64,000 nucleotides of DNA from SZAS-79 sp963844255 (GCA_963844255.1 CAWJNP010000087.1:62001-126000), one strand, 5' to 3'; numbered from the stretch's first letter, positions 9,965 to 21,277 are shown. Notes: generated from the letters alone by a model not told the origin. Program-made: numbers and translations.

Positions 9965-11014
9965 ATGGCGAAATTCAAGATCATCACGGCCGCGGGCGCG
10001 GCCATTGCGAGTGCGGGCGGCAACTTCGACTACGAAATGGAAGCGCTCGAGGGCGTGGATATGGAGATCGTCAATGGCCCGGTCGGCGATGAGGACGCAT
10101 TCATCGCCGCGGCGAAGGATGCGGATGTGATCTACGCGCGGGGCGGCATGCTGATCACGAAGAAGATAATCGACAGCCTCACACGCTGCCGCGCGATCAC
10201 GCTGGGCAGCGTCGGCGTCGATCAGGTCGATGTGGCGGCCGCGACCGCGCGCGGCATTCCGGTGACCAATTGTCCCGACACCTTCATCGAGGAAGTGGCC
10301 GATCACGTCATGGCGCTGCTGCTCGCGGGTTCGCGCCGGGTCATCGAGCAGGATCGCATGGTTCGCGAAGGTCGCTGGCGCGAAGGCCGGCCGGCGCTGC
10401 TCAAGATTCCGCGCCTGATGGGCCAGACGCTGGGCTTCATCGCCTTCGGCCACGTTGCGCGGGCCACCGCCCTGCGGGCGAAGCCCTTCGGCCTGCGTCT
10501 GCTGGCCTACGATCCGTACATCGAGGAAATGGTCATGCACGAGCATGGCGTGGTGCCGGCCACTTTGTCGGAAGTGCTGCAGCAGTCCGATTTCGTCTCC
10601 ATGCACGCGCCCGCAACGCCCGAGGCGCGCGGCATGCTGAAGGACAAGCATTTCGCGCAGATGAAGAAGACCGCGATCTTCATCAACACCGGCCGCGGGC
10701 CGACCGTGGACGAGGCCGCGTTGATCCGCGCACTGCAGGAAGGCCGCATCGCACATGCCGCGCTGGACGTGCTCGCGCAGGAACCGCCCGACCCTTCCAA
10801 TCCCTTGCTGAAGATGGGCAACGTCACCCTGAGCCCGCACAACGCTTCGGCCTCGGCGCGCTTCGACCCTGCGCGCAAGCGCCGCGTCGGACAGGAACTC
10901 GCGCTCGCGCTGGCCGGCAAGTGGCCGATGAGCTGCGTCAATCCGGCGGTGCTGGCGAAGTCCTCGCTCGAGCCCTGGCAGCCTGTCTCGATGCAGCGCG
11001 GACCGAACAGCTGA
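9965..11014 (+). CDS. 2-hydroxyacid dehydrogenase family protein, atypical NAD motif
   Basis: A 349-residue D-2-hydroxyacid dehydrogenase-like protein. The catalytic residues are present: Arg in INTGRGPTVDEAAL, Glu in DVLAQEPPDP and His in LSPHNASAS. The nucleotide-binding loop, usually G-x-G-x-x-G, reads LGFIAFGHVARA, so two of the three glycines are Ala. Cofactor preference may be unusual. A good Shine-Dalgarno (GGGGGAGAA) precedes the ATG. It follows the HpcH/HpaI aldolase in what looks like a two-gene operon, and a GC-rich stem-loop lies 10 bases after its stop. Confidence 0.85.
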   Translation: MAKFKIITAAGAAIASAGGNFDYEMEALEGVDMEIVNGPVGDEDAFIAAAKDADVIYARGGMLITKKIIDSLTRCRAITLGSVGVDQVDVAAATARGIPVTNCPDTFIEEVADHVMALLLAGSRRVIEQDRMVREGRWREGRPALLKIPRLMGQTLGFIAFGHVARATALRAKPFGLRLLAYDPYIEEMVMHEHGVVPATLSEVLQQSDFVSMHAPATPEARGMLKDKHFAQMKKTAIFINTGRGPTVDEAALIRALQEGRIAHAALDVLAQEPPDPSNPLLKMGNVTLSPHNASASARFDPARKRRVGQELALALAGKWPMSCVNPAVLAKSSLEPWQPVSMQRGPNS

Positions 11015-11023
11015 TACGCAGCC

Positions 11024-11042
11024 GGCCCGGCACTGCCGGGCC
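11024..11042 (+). terminator. Possible transcription terminator stem-loop
   Basis: GGCCCGGC and GCCGGGCC form a perfect eight-base-pair stem with a three-base loop, just after the stop codon of the dehydrogenase gene. There is no clear run of T downstream, so it may be factor-assisted or only a 3' stabilising hairpin. Confidence 0.45.
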
Positions 11043-11115
11043 GATGGCAGCAATCTGTCCGGAAACCCACGCCAGCCGTGGGCTTCAGGTGAAAATTGGC
11101 AGCAATGTCGGTCGC
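11041..11115. repeat. Dispersed repeat, core of the 4191-4345 element (copy B)
   Basis: This 75-base block aligns without gaps to the reverse complement of the core at about 4225-4299, with about 55 identical positions. Shared words include GATGGCAGCAATC and GGCAGCAATG. The 25-bp terminal inverted repeats of copy A are absent here. It lies between the ends of two convergent genes. Confidence 0.6.
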
Positions 11116-11123
11116 CGTGCAGC

Positions 11124-11699
11124 TCAGTCCGGCAGCACGAAATCCAGTTGATACAACGCGCCGCTGCGCTTTGCGATGAGTTCGGGCCGCACGAGGCGGT
11201 CGCGCGCATTGCCCGAGTCTCCGGGGAAATAAACCTGCGTGGTGAAGATCCGCTCTCCCTCGCGCGCGCGCAGCTTGACGTGGATGTGGCGCGCCCGGCC
11301 CGGGTACAGCGCCGGAAGGATGGTCTCGAGCCGGTAGCGGCCGGCGGTGTCGGCAAACTGGTGCCCGCGCAGGCGGAACCCCGAGTCGTCGTACGCGCCA
11401 TCCGCATCCGCGTGCCAGAAATCCAGCCATGCGCCTGGCAACGGCCTGCACTGCGCGTCGAGCACCTGTCCTTCGAGCGATATCGGCTCGCCCTTCGCGT
11501 CGGGGCGGAAGTTCGCTTTCTGCGGTGTGCCACGGGTGTAGTAGGGGCCCTCGGTCTGGGCCGGCGTGAGGTGCCCCGGCGTGCACCCGGTGGCGTTCGC
11601 ACGGCGCGCAGAAATGCCTGCAATCACGGTGCCTGTGGCGAGCGCCACGCCAGCCCTCAGGAAGCGGCGGCGTGAGCTTTCGGGCCTGTGTTCGGTCAT
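11124..11699 (-). CDS. TAT-exported intradiol ring-cleavage dioxygenase-like protein
   Basis: A 191-residue protein with a twin-arginine signal (SSRRRFLRAG near residue 9, then a hydrophobic stretch), so it is exported folded. The catalytic part resembles the intradiol dioxygenases, which use non-haem Fe(III) held by two Tyr and two His to split catechols between the hydroxyls. GPYYT supplies a candidate Tyr and GRARHIHVKL a His pair. The start ATG at 11699 follows AAGGAGA at good spacing; a longer upstream frame is ignored. Exported members are known but their substrates are often undefined. Confidence 0.82.
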   Translation of the reverse strand: MTEHRPESSRRRFLRAGVALATGTVIAGISARRANATGCTPGHLTPAQTEGPYYTRGTPQKANFRPDAKGEPISLEGQVLDAQCRPLPGAWLDFWHADADGAYDDSGFRLRGHQFADTAGRYRLETILPALYPGRARHIHVKLRAREGERIFTTQVYFPGDSGNARDRLVRPELIAKRSGALYQLDFVLPD

Positions 11700-11761
11700 G
11701 GCGAAATCTCCTTCGGTCCGGGTCCTGCACGGGTGACGCGAGCGTCCAGTGTCCACCCCGA

Positions 11762-11790
11762 TTGGGCCTCGCGGCCCAATCGCCTACAAT
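11762..11790 (+). promoter_or_regulatory. Sigma70-type promoter upstream of parE, overlapped by a palindrome
   Basis: TTGGGC (11762-11767) and TACAAT (11785-11790) are separated by exactly 17 bases. A perfect inverted repeat, ATTGGGCC-TCGC-GGCCCAAT (11761-11780), covers the -35 box and most of the spacer. It could be an operator or a supercoiling-sensitive cruciform. The start codon of parE is about 70 bases downstream of the -10 box. Confidence 0.55.
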
Positions 11791-11860
11791 ATATAGTGTT
11801 TCTGTCCCGCACAAAACCCTAGGGATAGCGTATTACGTTGGTTTATCAATTACTTAGAGC

Positions 11861-13840
<1,980 letters not shown>

Positions 13841-13916
13841 GGAAGGGGGGTGAAGCCCCCCCTTAGACTCCCCCGGTCGTACTAACGAAGGATCGCGCGA
13901 ATTTGAATTTATGCAA

Positions 13917-13967
13917 TCTCACGTTTTGCGCAGTTTGCGCGCAGCGCAAACTGCGCAAAACGTGAGA
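13917..13967. repeat. Perfect 24-bp inverted repeat with 3-base loop after parE
   Basis: The arm 13917-13940 (beginning TCTCACGTTTTGCGCAG) is matched without error by 13944-13967, with loop GCA. A hairpin this long and perfect is far beyond a typical terminator and has no T-run. It might form a DNA cruciform, be a very stable 3' end, or be a palindromic mobile or binding site. It lies 76 bases past the parE stop. Confidence 0.85.
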
Positions 13968-14009
13968 CCTGAAACTTCAAAATCGGCAATGCGGCAAAGC
14001 AGTCTGATT

Positions 14010-14033
14010 TGACCTGACCTGACCTGACCTGAC
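14010..14033. repeat. TGACC short tandem repeat
   Basis: TGACC occurs four times in a row followed by TGAC, ending six bases before the AGGAGA ribosome site of the 85-residue gene. A five-base unit here can change copy number by slippage. That would alter leader length or promoter spacing but not a reading frame. Confidence 0.85.
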
Positions 14034-14047
14034 TCTAGGAGACCACG

Positions 14048-14305
14048 ATGGCACGCAAGCCCAAGAAAGCCCTCTGGGAACGCGGCTACAAGTCGCACTG
14101 CCTCTGGCGCGGCAAGGAAAAGCTCGCCAAGGTCAGGCTCGATGCGCAGGGCGCACTGAAATACGTATGGGAAGCGGCCGGGCGTACCGGCGAGGCGGGA
14201 ACGCTTTCCTCGGCCAAGGCGGCGGCGGAATACGCGCTGCTGCTTGCTGACCGGCAACTCCCGCTGTTCGAATTCGATGAACCGCAGCAACAGGCTGTCA
14301 ACTAA
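14048..14305 (+). CDS. Hypothetical 85-residue basic protein between parE and parC
   Basis: Not recognised. The product begins MARKPKKALWERGYKSH and is strongly basic in its first half (many Lys and Arg, two Trp). The second half is Ala-rich, with an acidic/Gln-rich tail (LFEFDEPQQQAVN). No signal peptide or membrane segment is seen. AGGAGA lies eight bases upstream of the ATG and base composition matches its neighbours, so it looks genuinely coded. It sits 49 bases before parC. It might bind nucleic acid or modulate topoisomerase IV, but that is only inference from charge and position. Confidence 0.7.
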   Translation: MARKPKKALWERGYKSHCLWRGKEKLAKVRLDAQGALKYVWEAAGRTGEAGTLSSAKAAAEYALLLADRQLPLFEFDEPQQQAVN

Positions 14306-14353
14306 GGAGGGGGCAGGGCAGGAACCCCGGGGTTCCGCCCTCGCCTTCGCGTA

Positions 14354-16669
<2,316 letters not shown>

Positions 16670-16722
16670 CGAATCCGCTGCCGCCACCGAAGGCTTTTCT
16701 GCGCCCGGCCCTTGCGCCGGCG

Positions 16723-17929
16723 TTGATCCTGCTGGCCGCGGTGTTCGCCGCATGGTTGAGTCCTTCGCTTCCGCCTTCGCTGGCGGGCCTGCCGGCGCTC
16801 GCGCCCTTTGCGGCACTGCTGGCCGCCGCGCTGATTGCACACTGGTTCAACCGCGGCCGCGCCTTCATCGCTGCGGTGTCGATGCTCGCGGCGTATGCGG
16901 CGACCCTGTATGCCTCGGGTCTTGGCGGGTTTTCCGCGAAAGTCACCTACACGGCGCTGGTGGTGCTGGTGCCGCTCAACGTGCTCGCCGCGCTGATTGC
17001 CACGGAGCGCGGTGTGTCGCATCACCAGAACCATCGCTGGCTGTTGCTGGGTGCAGCGGAAATCCTGCTCGTGTTGTGGATTGCCAGTGCCGGCCGCAGC
17101 AACCTGTCCGGGGTTGCGTGGATCGGCGTGCTCGACCACTGGTTCCTGCGCAGCCCGCCCACGCCGCTCTTTGGCCGACTCGTGTTCGGTGCCGCCATGG
17201 TCGCCGCGCTCTGGCGGACGAACCCGGTGCCGCCCGCCACGGTCCCGCGCCCGCTGGACATCGGCCTGGCGGCGGCGCTGGCAGCGTTCTTCATCGCCGC
17301 CGAGTGGGTGGGCAGCCCCGGCGTGTTCGCGATGTTCATGAGCGCCGCCGGCGTGATCCTGCTGGTGGCCGTGATGCAGGAGTCGCACCGGCTCGCCTTC
17401 GCCGACGAACTCACGGGTCTGCCGAGCCGCCGCGCCCTGCAGGAGCGGCTGCCTGCGCTCGGCCCGCACTGCGCGTTCGCCATGGTGGATGTCGACCACT
17501 TCAAGCGCTTCAACGACACCCACGGCCACGATATCGGCGACCAGGTGCTGAAGCTGGTGGCCGCGCGGCTGGCGCGAGGTCGGCGGCGGCGGGGAGGCCT
17601 ACCGCTACGGCGGCGAGGAATTCTGCGTGATCTTCGAGGGGAGCGACATGGACGAGGCGCTGCCGCACCTGGAGGCGACGCGTGCCTCGATCGAGTCCTA
17701 CCAGATGGCCGTGCGCAGCGAGGAGCGCCCGCGCGATGCGGAGTCCGGCAGCCGGCTGCGCGGCGCCGGGGAGGCCGAGACCCCGCCGCACAAGCTGCTT
17801 TCGGTGACCGTGAGCATCGGCGTTGCACAAAGGCTCGACGCGGAAATGAAGCCCATGGCCGCGATCAAGGCGGCCGACGAGGCGCTCTACCGCGCCAAGT
17901 CCGGCGGGCGCAACCGGGTGTCACGGTAG
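16723..17929 (+). CDS. Membrane GGDEF diguanylate cyclase, frameshifted, start uncertain
   Basis: The frame after parC encodes several hydrophobic helices (for example PALILLAAVFAAWLSP and FAALLAAALIAHWF), then a GGDEF domain: DELTGLPSRRALQERL, DVDHFKRFNDTHGHDIGD. Near 17576-17582 the frame breaks. Dropping one base gives GEAYRYGGEEFCVIFEG, with the active-site GGEEF, and a normal end ADEALYRAKSGGRNRVSR. The active site predicts synthesis of cyclic di-GMP. No good start codon exists: TTG 16723 and GTG 16741 are candidates. An ATA at 16666 sits exactly where an ATG overlapping the parC stop would give MTNPLPPPKAF. An RXXD product-inhibition site is not apparent. Confidence 0.75.
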
Positions 17930-17963
17930 TACCATCCCTGCAATGTCATAAAAGCGTCCCGTC

Positions 17964-18530
17964 ATGACTCTCCTGATCGCAGGCCTCGTTGTTTTTCTCG
18001 GCATCCACCTGGTGCCGGCGCTGCCCGCCCTGCGGGCCATATGTGCTGCAGGTCTCGGGGAGAACCGCTACAAGGGCCTGTTCTCGATCGTCGCCGGGAT
18101 CGGGTTGGTGATGATCGTGTGGGGCTATGCGATTGCGCCGCGCGGCGAGCAGCTGTTTGCGCCCTCGGTCGGCGCGCGCCATGCCGCGCCGCTGGTGGTG
18201 GTCATCAGCTTCATCCTGCTGGCCGCGGCCAACATGCGCGGCCGGATACGGCGCGCGCTGAAGCACCCGATGCTGATCGGCATTGCGCTCTGGGCCGTGG
18301 TCCACCTGCTCGCCAACGGCCACCAGAAGGCGACCCTGCTGTTCGGCGCCTTCCTCGCCTATGCGGCCCTCGACCTCGGCTCCGCGGTGGCACGCGGCGC
18401 GGTGAAGACCTTCGAGCCCGTGCCGAAGCATGACTTCATTGCCGTCGGCGGGGGCATCGGCCTGGCGATCCTCGTCATGCTGTTTCACCGGATCCTGTTC
18501 GGTGTGGCGCCGGTGCCCTGGAGCCTTTGA
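17964..18530 (+). CDS. NnrU family integral membrane protein
   Basis: A 188-residue protein with about five to six hydrophobic helices. The first (LIAGLVVFLGIHLVPAL) carries the FxGxH pattern of NnrU. ENRYKGLFSIVAGIGLVMIVW and the paired His (HPMLIGIALWAVVHLLANG) are also family features. NnrU is linked to nitric oxide reduction and, as homologues of 15-cis-zeta-carotene isomerase, may bind haem through conserved His. No other denitrification genes are seen nearby. The next gene is 17 bases on and probably co-transcribed. Confidence 0.9.
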   Translation: MTLLIAGLVVFLGIHLVPALPALRAICAAGLGENRYKGLFSIVAGIGLVMIVWGYAIAPRGEQLFAPSVGARHAAPLVVVISFILLAAANMRGRIRRALKHPMLIGIALWAVVHLLANGHQKATLLFGAFLAYAALDLGSAVARGAVKTFEPVPKHDFIAVGGGIGLAILVMLFHRILFGVAPVPWSL

Positions 18531-18547
18531 ACCCGATCGGAGTGACC

Positions 18548-18913
18548 ATGCCGCGCAGCACACTTGACGAAGCACACATCCACCCCGCCGTTCGTGAAGC
18601 GGTGGCCGGCAGCCACGCGGACATCGTGCGCGAGGTGCAGGCCGCGGTTGCGGCCAACCCGGTCGTGGTGGTTGGGATGGGTCAGAACCCGTTTCCGAAA
18701 AAGGCCAGGAAACTGCTCGATGCGCAGGGTATCGCCTACGCGTACCTCGAGTACGGCAACTATCTTTCCGGCTGGCGGCGGCGCAACGCGCTCAAGATGT
18801 GGAGCGGATGGCCCACCATGCCGATGGTGTTCGTGAAGGGCGTGCTGGTGGGTGGCGCGAACGACCTGGAAAAGCTGATTGCGAGTGGGGAGCTCGCACG
18901 ACTGCTGGCCTGA
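18548..18913 (+). CDS. Glutaredoxin-fold protein lacking cysteine
   Basis: The 121-residue product follows the monothiol glutaredoxin plan: a strand PVVVVGMG, the helix KKARKLLDAQG, YAYLEYGNYL, the cis-proline motif WPTMPMVFVKG and GGANDLEKL. The active site that should read CGFS is GQNPFPKKA, and the protein contains no cysteine at all. It therefore cannot do thiol exchange or bind an Fe-S cluster in the usual way; a structural or binding role is more likely. ATG 18548 is chosen for the GGAG five bases upstream. A TTG at 18527 overlapping the nnrU stop is the alternative. Confidence 0.8.
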   Translation: MPRSTLDEAHIHPAVREAVAGSHADIVREVQAAVAANPVVVVGMGQNPFPKKARKLLDAQGIAYAYLEYGNYLSGWRRRNALKMWSGWPTMPMVFVKGVLVGGANDLEKLIASGELARLLA

Positions 18914-18921
18914 GGCCGCGC

Positions 18922-19137
18922 CTACTTCTCGTGGTTGAAGCGGTCGATGCCCGTCTTGGGTTTGTTCTTCGACTTGAGGCTCGCTTCCAGCAACGTCCCG
19001 ACCAGCGCGCCGCCGACCGTGAACAGCAGCGTGTAGATCGACCAGATCGCCGCCCAGACGGCCATGTCGGTCAGCACGATGCGGACTGCCACCACCAGGA
19101 GCAAGACGGGGAACAGGAGTCCGAGGAAGAATTTCAT
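18922..19137 (-). CDS. Small membrane protein, 71 residues
   Basis: Not recognised at family level. The sequence MKFFLGLLFPVLLLVVAV plus IWSIYTLLFTVGGALVGTLLE predicts two transmembrane helices. A short basic tail follows (SLKSKNKPKTGIDRFNHEK). No signal-cleavage site is obvious. It converges on the glutaredoxin-like gene and is divergent from the HD hydrolase gene, with 93 bases between the starts that contain a 21-bp direct repeat. Function unknown. Confidence 0.65.
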   Translation of the reverse strand: MKFFLGLLFPVLLLVVAVRIVLTDMAVWAAIWSIYTLLFTVGGALVGTLLEASLKSKNKPKTGIDRFNHEK

Positions 19138-19147
19138 CTGATGCCGA

Positions 19148-19203
19148 GGCGGGTTTTGACGCCGCCAGTATAGCGCGGTCGCGGCGGGTTTTGACGCCGC
19201 CAG
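19148..19203. repeat. Two 21-bp direct repeats in a divergent promoter region
   Basis: The same 21 bases (starting GGCGGGTTTTGACGCC) occur at 19148-19168 and 19183-19203, 35 bases apart, between divergent genes. The second copy is followed at once by CCTATAAT. The placement suggests binding sites for a regulator of one or both genes, but no regulator is adjacent. Confidence 0.7.
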
Positions 19204-19205
19204 CC

Positions 19206-19211
19206 TATAAT
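19206..19211 (+). promoter_or_regulatory. Probable -10 box for the HD hydrolase gene
   Basis: A consensus TATAAT lies 20 bases before the ATG at 19231, with AGGAGGTG between. No good -35 box is present at 17 bases, where the direct repeat sits instead, so an activator may be needed. Confidence 0.4.
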
Positions 19212-19230
19212 CCCCGCAGGAGGTGATGCG

Positions 19231-19818
19231 ATGCCGGTTGTGGGAAAACGCTTTCGCGAGGCGCTGGTCTGGGCCGCCGAACTGCACGAGGAACAGAAGC
19301 GGAAGGGCGGCGACATTCCGTATGTCGCGCACCTGCTCGGCGTGGCTGCGATCGTGCTCGAGCACGGCGGTGACGAGGACCAGGCGATCGCCGCGCTGCT
19401 GCACGATGCGCTGGAGGACCAGGCGCACCGCATGGGCCCCAATGAAATCGGCGCGCGGTTCGGAGAGCGGGTCGAACAGATCGTCGTTGCCTGCACCGAC
19501 GGGGATCCCGAGGAGCAGCGTCGCCGCGACCAGGCGCTGTGGATGCGCAGGAAGCAGAAATACATCGACGAGGTCGCCACCAAGCCCGCCGAGGCCCTGC
19601 TCGTGTCGATGGCCGACAAGCTGCACAACGCGCGCGCGATCCTCGAGGACTACCGCGAGATCGGCGAGCCGCTGTGGTCGCGCTTCACCACCGGGCGGGA
19701 CGGCACGCTGTGGTATTACCGCGGGCTGCTCGCCGCGTTCAAGCCGCGCGCCGAGGGGCGGTTGTGGCACGAACTCGACCGGACCGTGGCGGAAATCGGG
19801 CGGCTGGCGGGGGCGTAG
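19231..19818 (+). CDS. HD-domain (p)ppGpp hydrolase-like protein (MESH1/SpoT HD type)
   Basis: A 195-residue single-domain HD phosphohydrolase. Motifs: YVAHLLGVAAIV (first His), AALLHDALEDQ (HD pair) and SMADKLHNARAIL (distal Asp), the set seen in RelA/SpoT hydrolase domains and in stand-alone small alarmone hydrolases. There is no synthetase, TGS or ACT domain. It may hydrolyse (p)ppGpp or another nucleotide. A strong AGGAGGTG lies five bases before the ATG. Its place next to nucleotidyltransferase/HEPN genes makes a role in a nucleotide-signalling toxin system possible, which is inference. Confidence 0.82.
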   Translation: MPVVGKRFREALVWAAELHEEQKRKGGDIPYVAHLLGVAAIVLEHGGDEDQAIAALLHDALEDQAHRMGPNEIGARFGERVEQIVVACTDGDPEEQRRRDQALWMRRKQKYIDEVATKPAEALLVSMADKLHNARAILEDYREIGEPLWSRFTTGRDGTLWYYRGLLAAFKPRAEGRLWHELDRTVAEIGRLAGA

Positions 19819-19893
19819 GGGCGGTCTCTTGTGCAAGGTCGGGGGGTGGGTTTTAGCAGGGTTTAGGGGTAGGCTTGCGTCCGGAGATCCGTC

Positions 19894-20205
19894 ATGAACG
19901 CAGTTCTCAAAAACCGCTTCGATTCGCATCGTGCCGAGTTGGCAGCGATCTGTGCTGAGCTCGGCGTGCGCCGGCTTGAGCTGTTTGGCTCCGCCGTGCG
20001 AAGCGACGAGCCGGAAGATCTCGATTTCCTCGTCGACCTGGGCGAACGCCCACCGGTCGAGTATGCGGAAGCGTACTTCGCGCTGCTGGAAAAGCTGCAG
20101 GCCTTGTTTTCTCGCCCGATTGACCTGGTCACGCCCGCAGGTCTGGGCAATCCGTATTTTCGTGAACGCGTCGAGCAGGAAAAAGCCTTGCTCTATGCAG
20201 CCTGA
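19894..20205 (+). CDS. MNT-type minimal nucleotidyltransferase (antitoxin of MNT/HEPN pair)
   Basis: A 103-residue pol-beta-fold nucleotidyltransferase. The motif RRLELFGSAVRSDEPEDLDF gives the Gly-Ser (32-33) and the metal Asp pair (42 and 44). A C-terminal segment, SRPIDLVTPAGLGNP, is typical of the MNT family. In characterised pairs the MNT protein adenylylates and silences the HEPN RNase. The stop overlaps the HEPN start by 11 bases, the usual arrangement of these modules. Confidence 0.88.
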   Translation: MNAVLKNRFDSHRAELAAICAELGVRRLELFGSAVRSDEPEDLDFLVDLGERPPVEYAEAYFALLEKLQALFSRPIDLVTPAGLGNPYFRERVEQEKALLYAA

Positions 20206-20535
20206 CTCGGCGAAGTACCTGTTCGACGTCCGTCGCGCGGCTCAGTTGATTGCCGGCTTCTGTGCCGACCGCTCCTTCGAGGACTACGTGGCGGATGACA
20301 TGCTCAGTCCGCCGTCGAGCGCCAGTTCGGGATCATCGGGGAGGCCCTGGCACGGCTTGCTAAGGCAGATCCGGCCGTCGCCGCGCAGGTGAACGACTTT
20401 CGCCGGATTGTCGCGTTCCGAAACATTCTGGTGCACGGCTATGCCACGGTGGATGATCGGATCGTCTGGGGTGTGGTCGAGGCCAGCCTGCCGGGGCTGA
20501 TGAAATCCGTGGAGTCTCTGCTTACCCGCACCTGA
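20195..20535 (+). CDS. HEPN domain protein (DUF86-like toxin), frameshifted
   Basis: The frame opens with MQPDSAKYLFDVRRAAQLI. Near 20300, after VADDML, it breaks. Supplying one missing base gives AVERQFGIIGEALARLAK, then RNILVHGYATVDDRIVWG and a stop at 20533-20535. The R-x4-H motif (RNILVH) is the RNase signature of HEPN toxins. The corrected length of about 113 residues is normal for DUF86. As read, the toxin would be truncated before its active site, so either the gene is inactivated or one base is missing from the consensus. Confidence 0.75.
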
Positions 20536-20621
20536 GCGGCGCGTGAACAGGATGCGCAGGCTCACGCCCTGAGCCACCCGCAGTCGCAGACTGGCCTTCC
20601 GATGAGTTCCGGAGGCCCGCC

Positions 20622-20906
20622 ATGCAGAGTTCCGTTTCTTCCCTGTCGTCCCACGCCCGCGCGCGCATGCAGCAGCGCGGCATCGGTTCCGACACGCTCG
20701 ACCTCCTGCTTTCCTTCGGCCGCGAGGCCTATGACCACCACGGGGCGGTGATCCTCTATATGGACAAGGCCGCGCAGAAGCGGCTGGCTGCGGCGTCGCG
20801 TGCCAAGAGCGAGGTCCGGCGCCTGGCCGGGCTGTATGCCGTGCTGTCGCGGCACGGGCAGGTCATCACCGTCGGGCACCGCACCCGGCGGATCCCGCGG
20901 GCCTAG
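20622..20906 (+). CDS. Small DUF4258-like protein
   Basis: A 94-residue protein with SHARARMQQRGIGSDTLDLLL near its start, the opening seen in DUF4258-type small proteins, some of which are toxin-like. The middle GAVILYMDKAAQKRL and end AVLSRHGQVITVGHRTRRI also fit a compact beta-rich fold. GGAGG precedes the ATG. The next ORF begins four bases after the stop. A toxin-antitoxin role is possible but unproven. Confidence 0.6.
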   Translation: MQSSVSSLSSHARARMQQRGIGSDTLDLLLSFGREAYDHHGAVILYMDKAAQKRLAAASRAKSEVRRLAGLYAVLSRHGQVITVGHRTRRIPRA

Positions 20907-20910
20907 GGCG

Positions 20911-21192
20911 ATGCGCGGCGAACCTTCGATCCGTCTGCGCGTGGGTGAGGCCAATCCCCGGCTGGATGCGTTTCTTGCACGGGTTGGGCTGGAGACTGCT
21001 GCCTGTGTTTCTGCGCAGGAGGGGCTGGACGAGGTCCTGCAGGAGCAGGGGTATGCGGGCACCGGTGGCGGGAGTGTGCTGGTGGTGGGGTTGCCGCGGG
21101 ATGGGGCGCGGGCGATCGGTCGGAGGTTGAGGCAGAGGGCGGTGATTTTTCACCAGCGGGGGAGGGAGACGGAGTTGGTTTTTGTGGGGTAG
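20911..21192 (+). CDS. Small protein, weakly DUF3293-like
   Basis: A 93-residue ORF starting MRGEPSIRLRVGEANPRLD. The end, GLPRDGARAIGRRLRQRAVIF, weakly recalls the C-terminal part of DUF3293 proteins. It follows the DUF4258-like gene by four bases and probably shares its transcript. Composition is very G-rich towards the 3' end, just before the GC content drops at about 21.2 kb. Function unknown. Confidence 0.45.
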   Translation: MRGEPSIRLRVGEANPRLDAFLARVGLETAACVSAQEGLDEVLQEQGYAGTGGGSVLVVGLPRDGARAIGRRLRQRAVIFHQRGRETELVFVG

Positions 21193-21197
21193 GGTTA

Positions 21198-21260
21198 ATA
21201 GAACTGGTATACGAATTGACCTGCAACCGGCTCCTGAACTAGGTTTTAGTAAAGTAAAGT
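21198..21260 (+). repeat. Diverged direct repeat at the start of the low-GC cassette (copy 1)
   Basis: AATTGACCTGCAACCGGCTCC and the bases after it align with 25213 onward (AATTGACCGGAAACCCGCTCC) at about 64% over 58 ungapped positions, in the same orientation. TTGACC here could also serve as a -35 box for the following gene. The two copies lie at the start of the low-GC cassette and the end of the island. Confidence 0.5.
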
Positions 21261-21277
21261 TTAACTTTTATCTCGAG

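Noticed and set aside
17964..18530. Denitrification locus
   Set aside because: NnrU alone is present; no nitrite or nitric oxide reductase genes are near.
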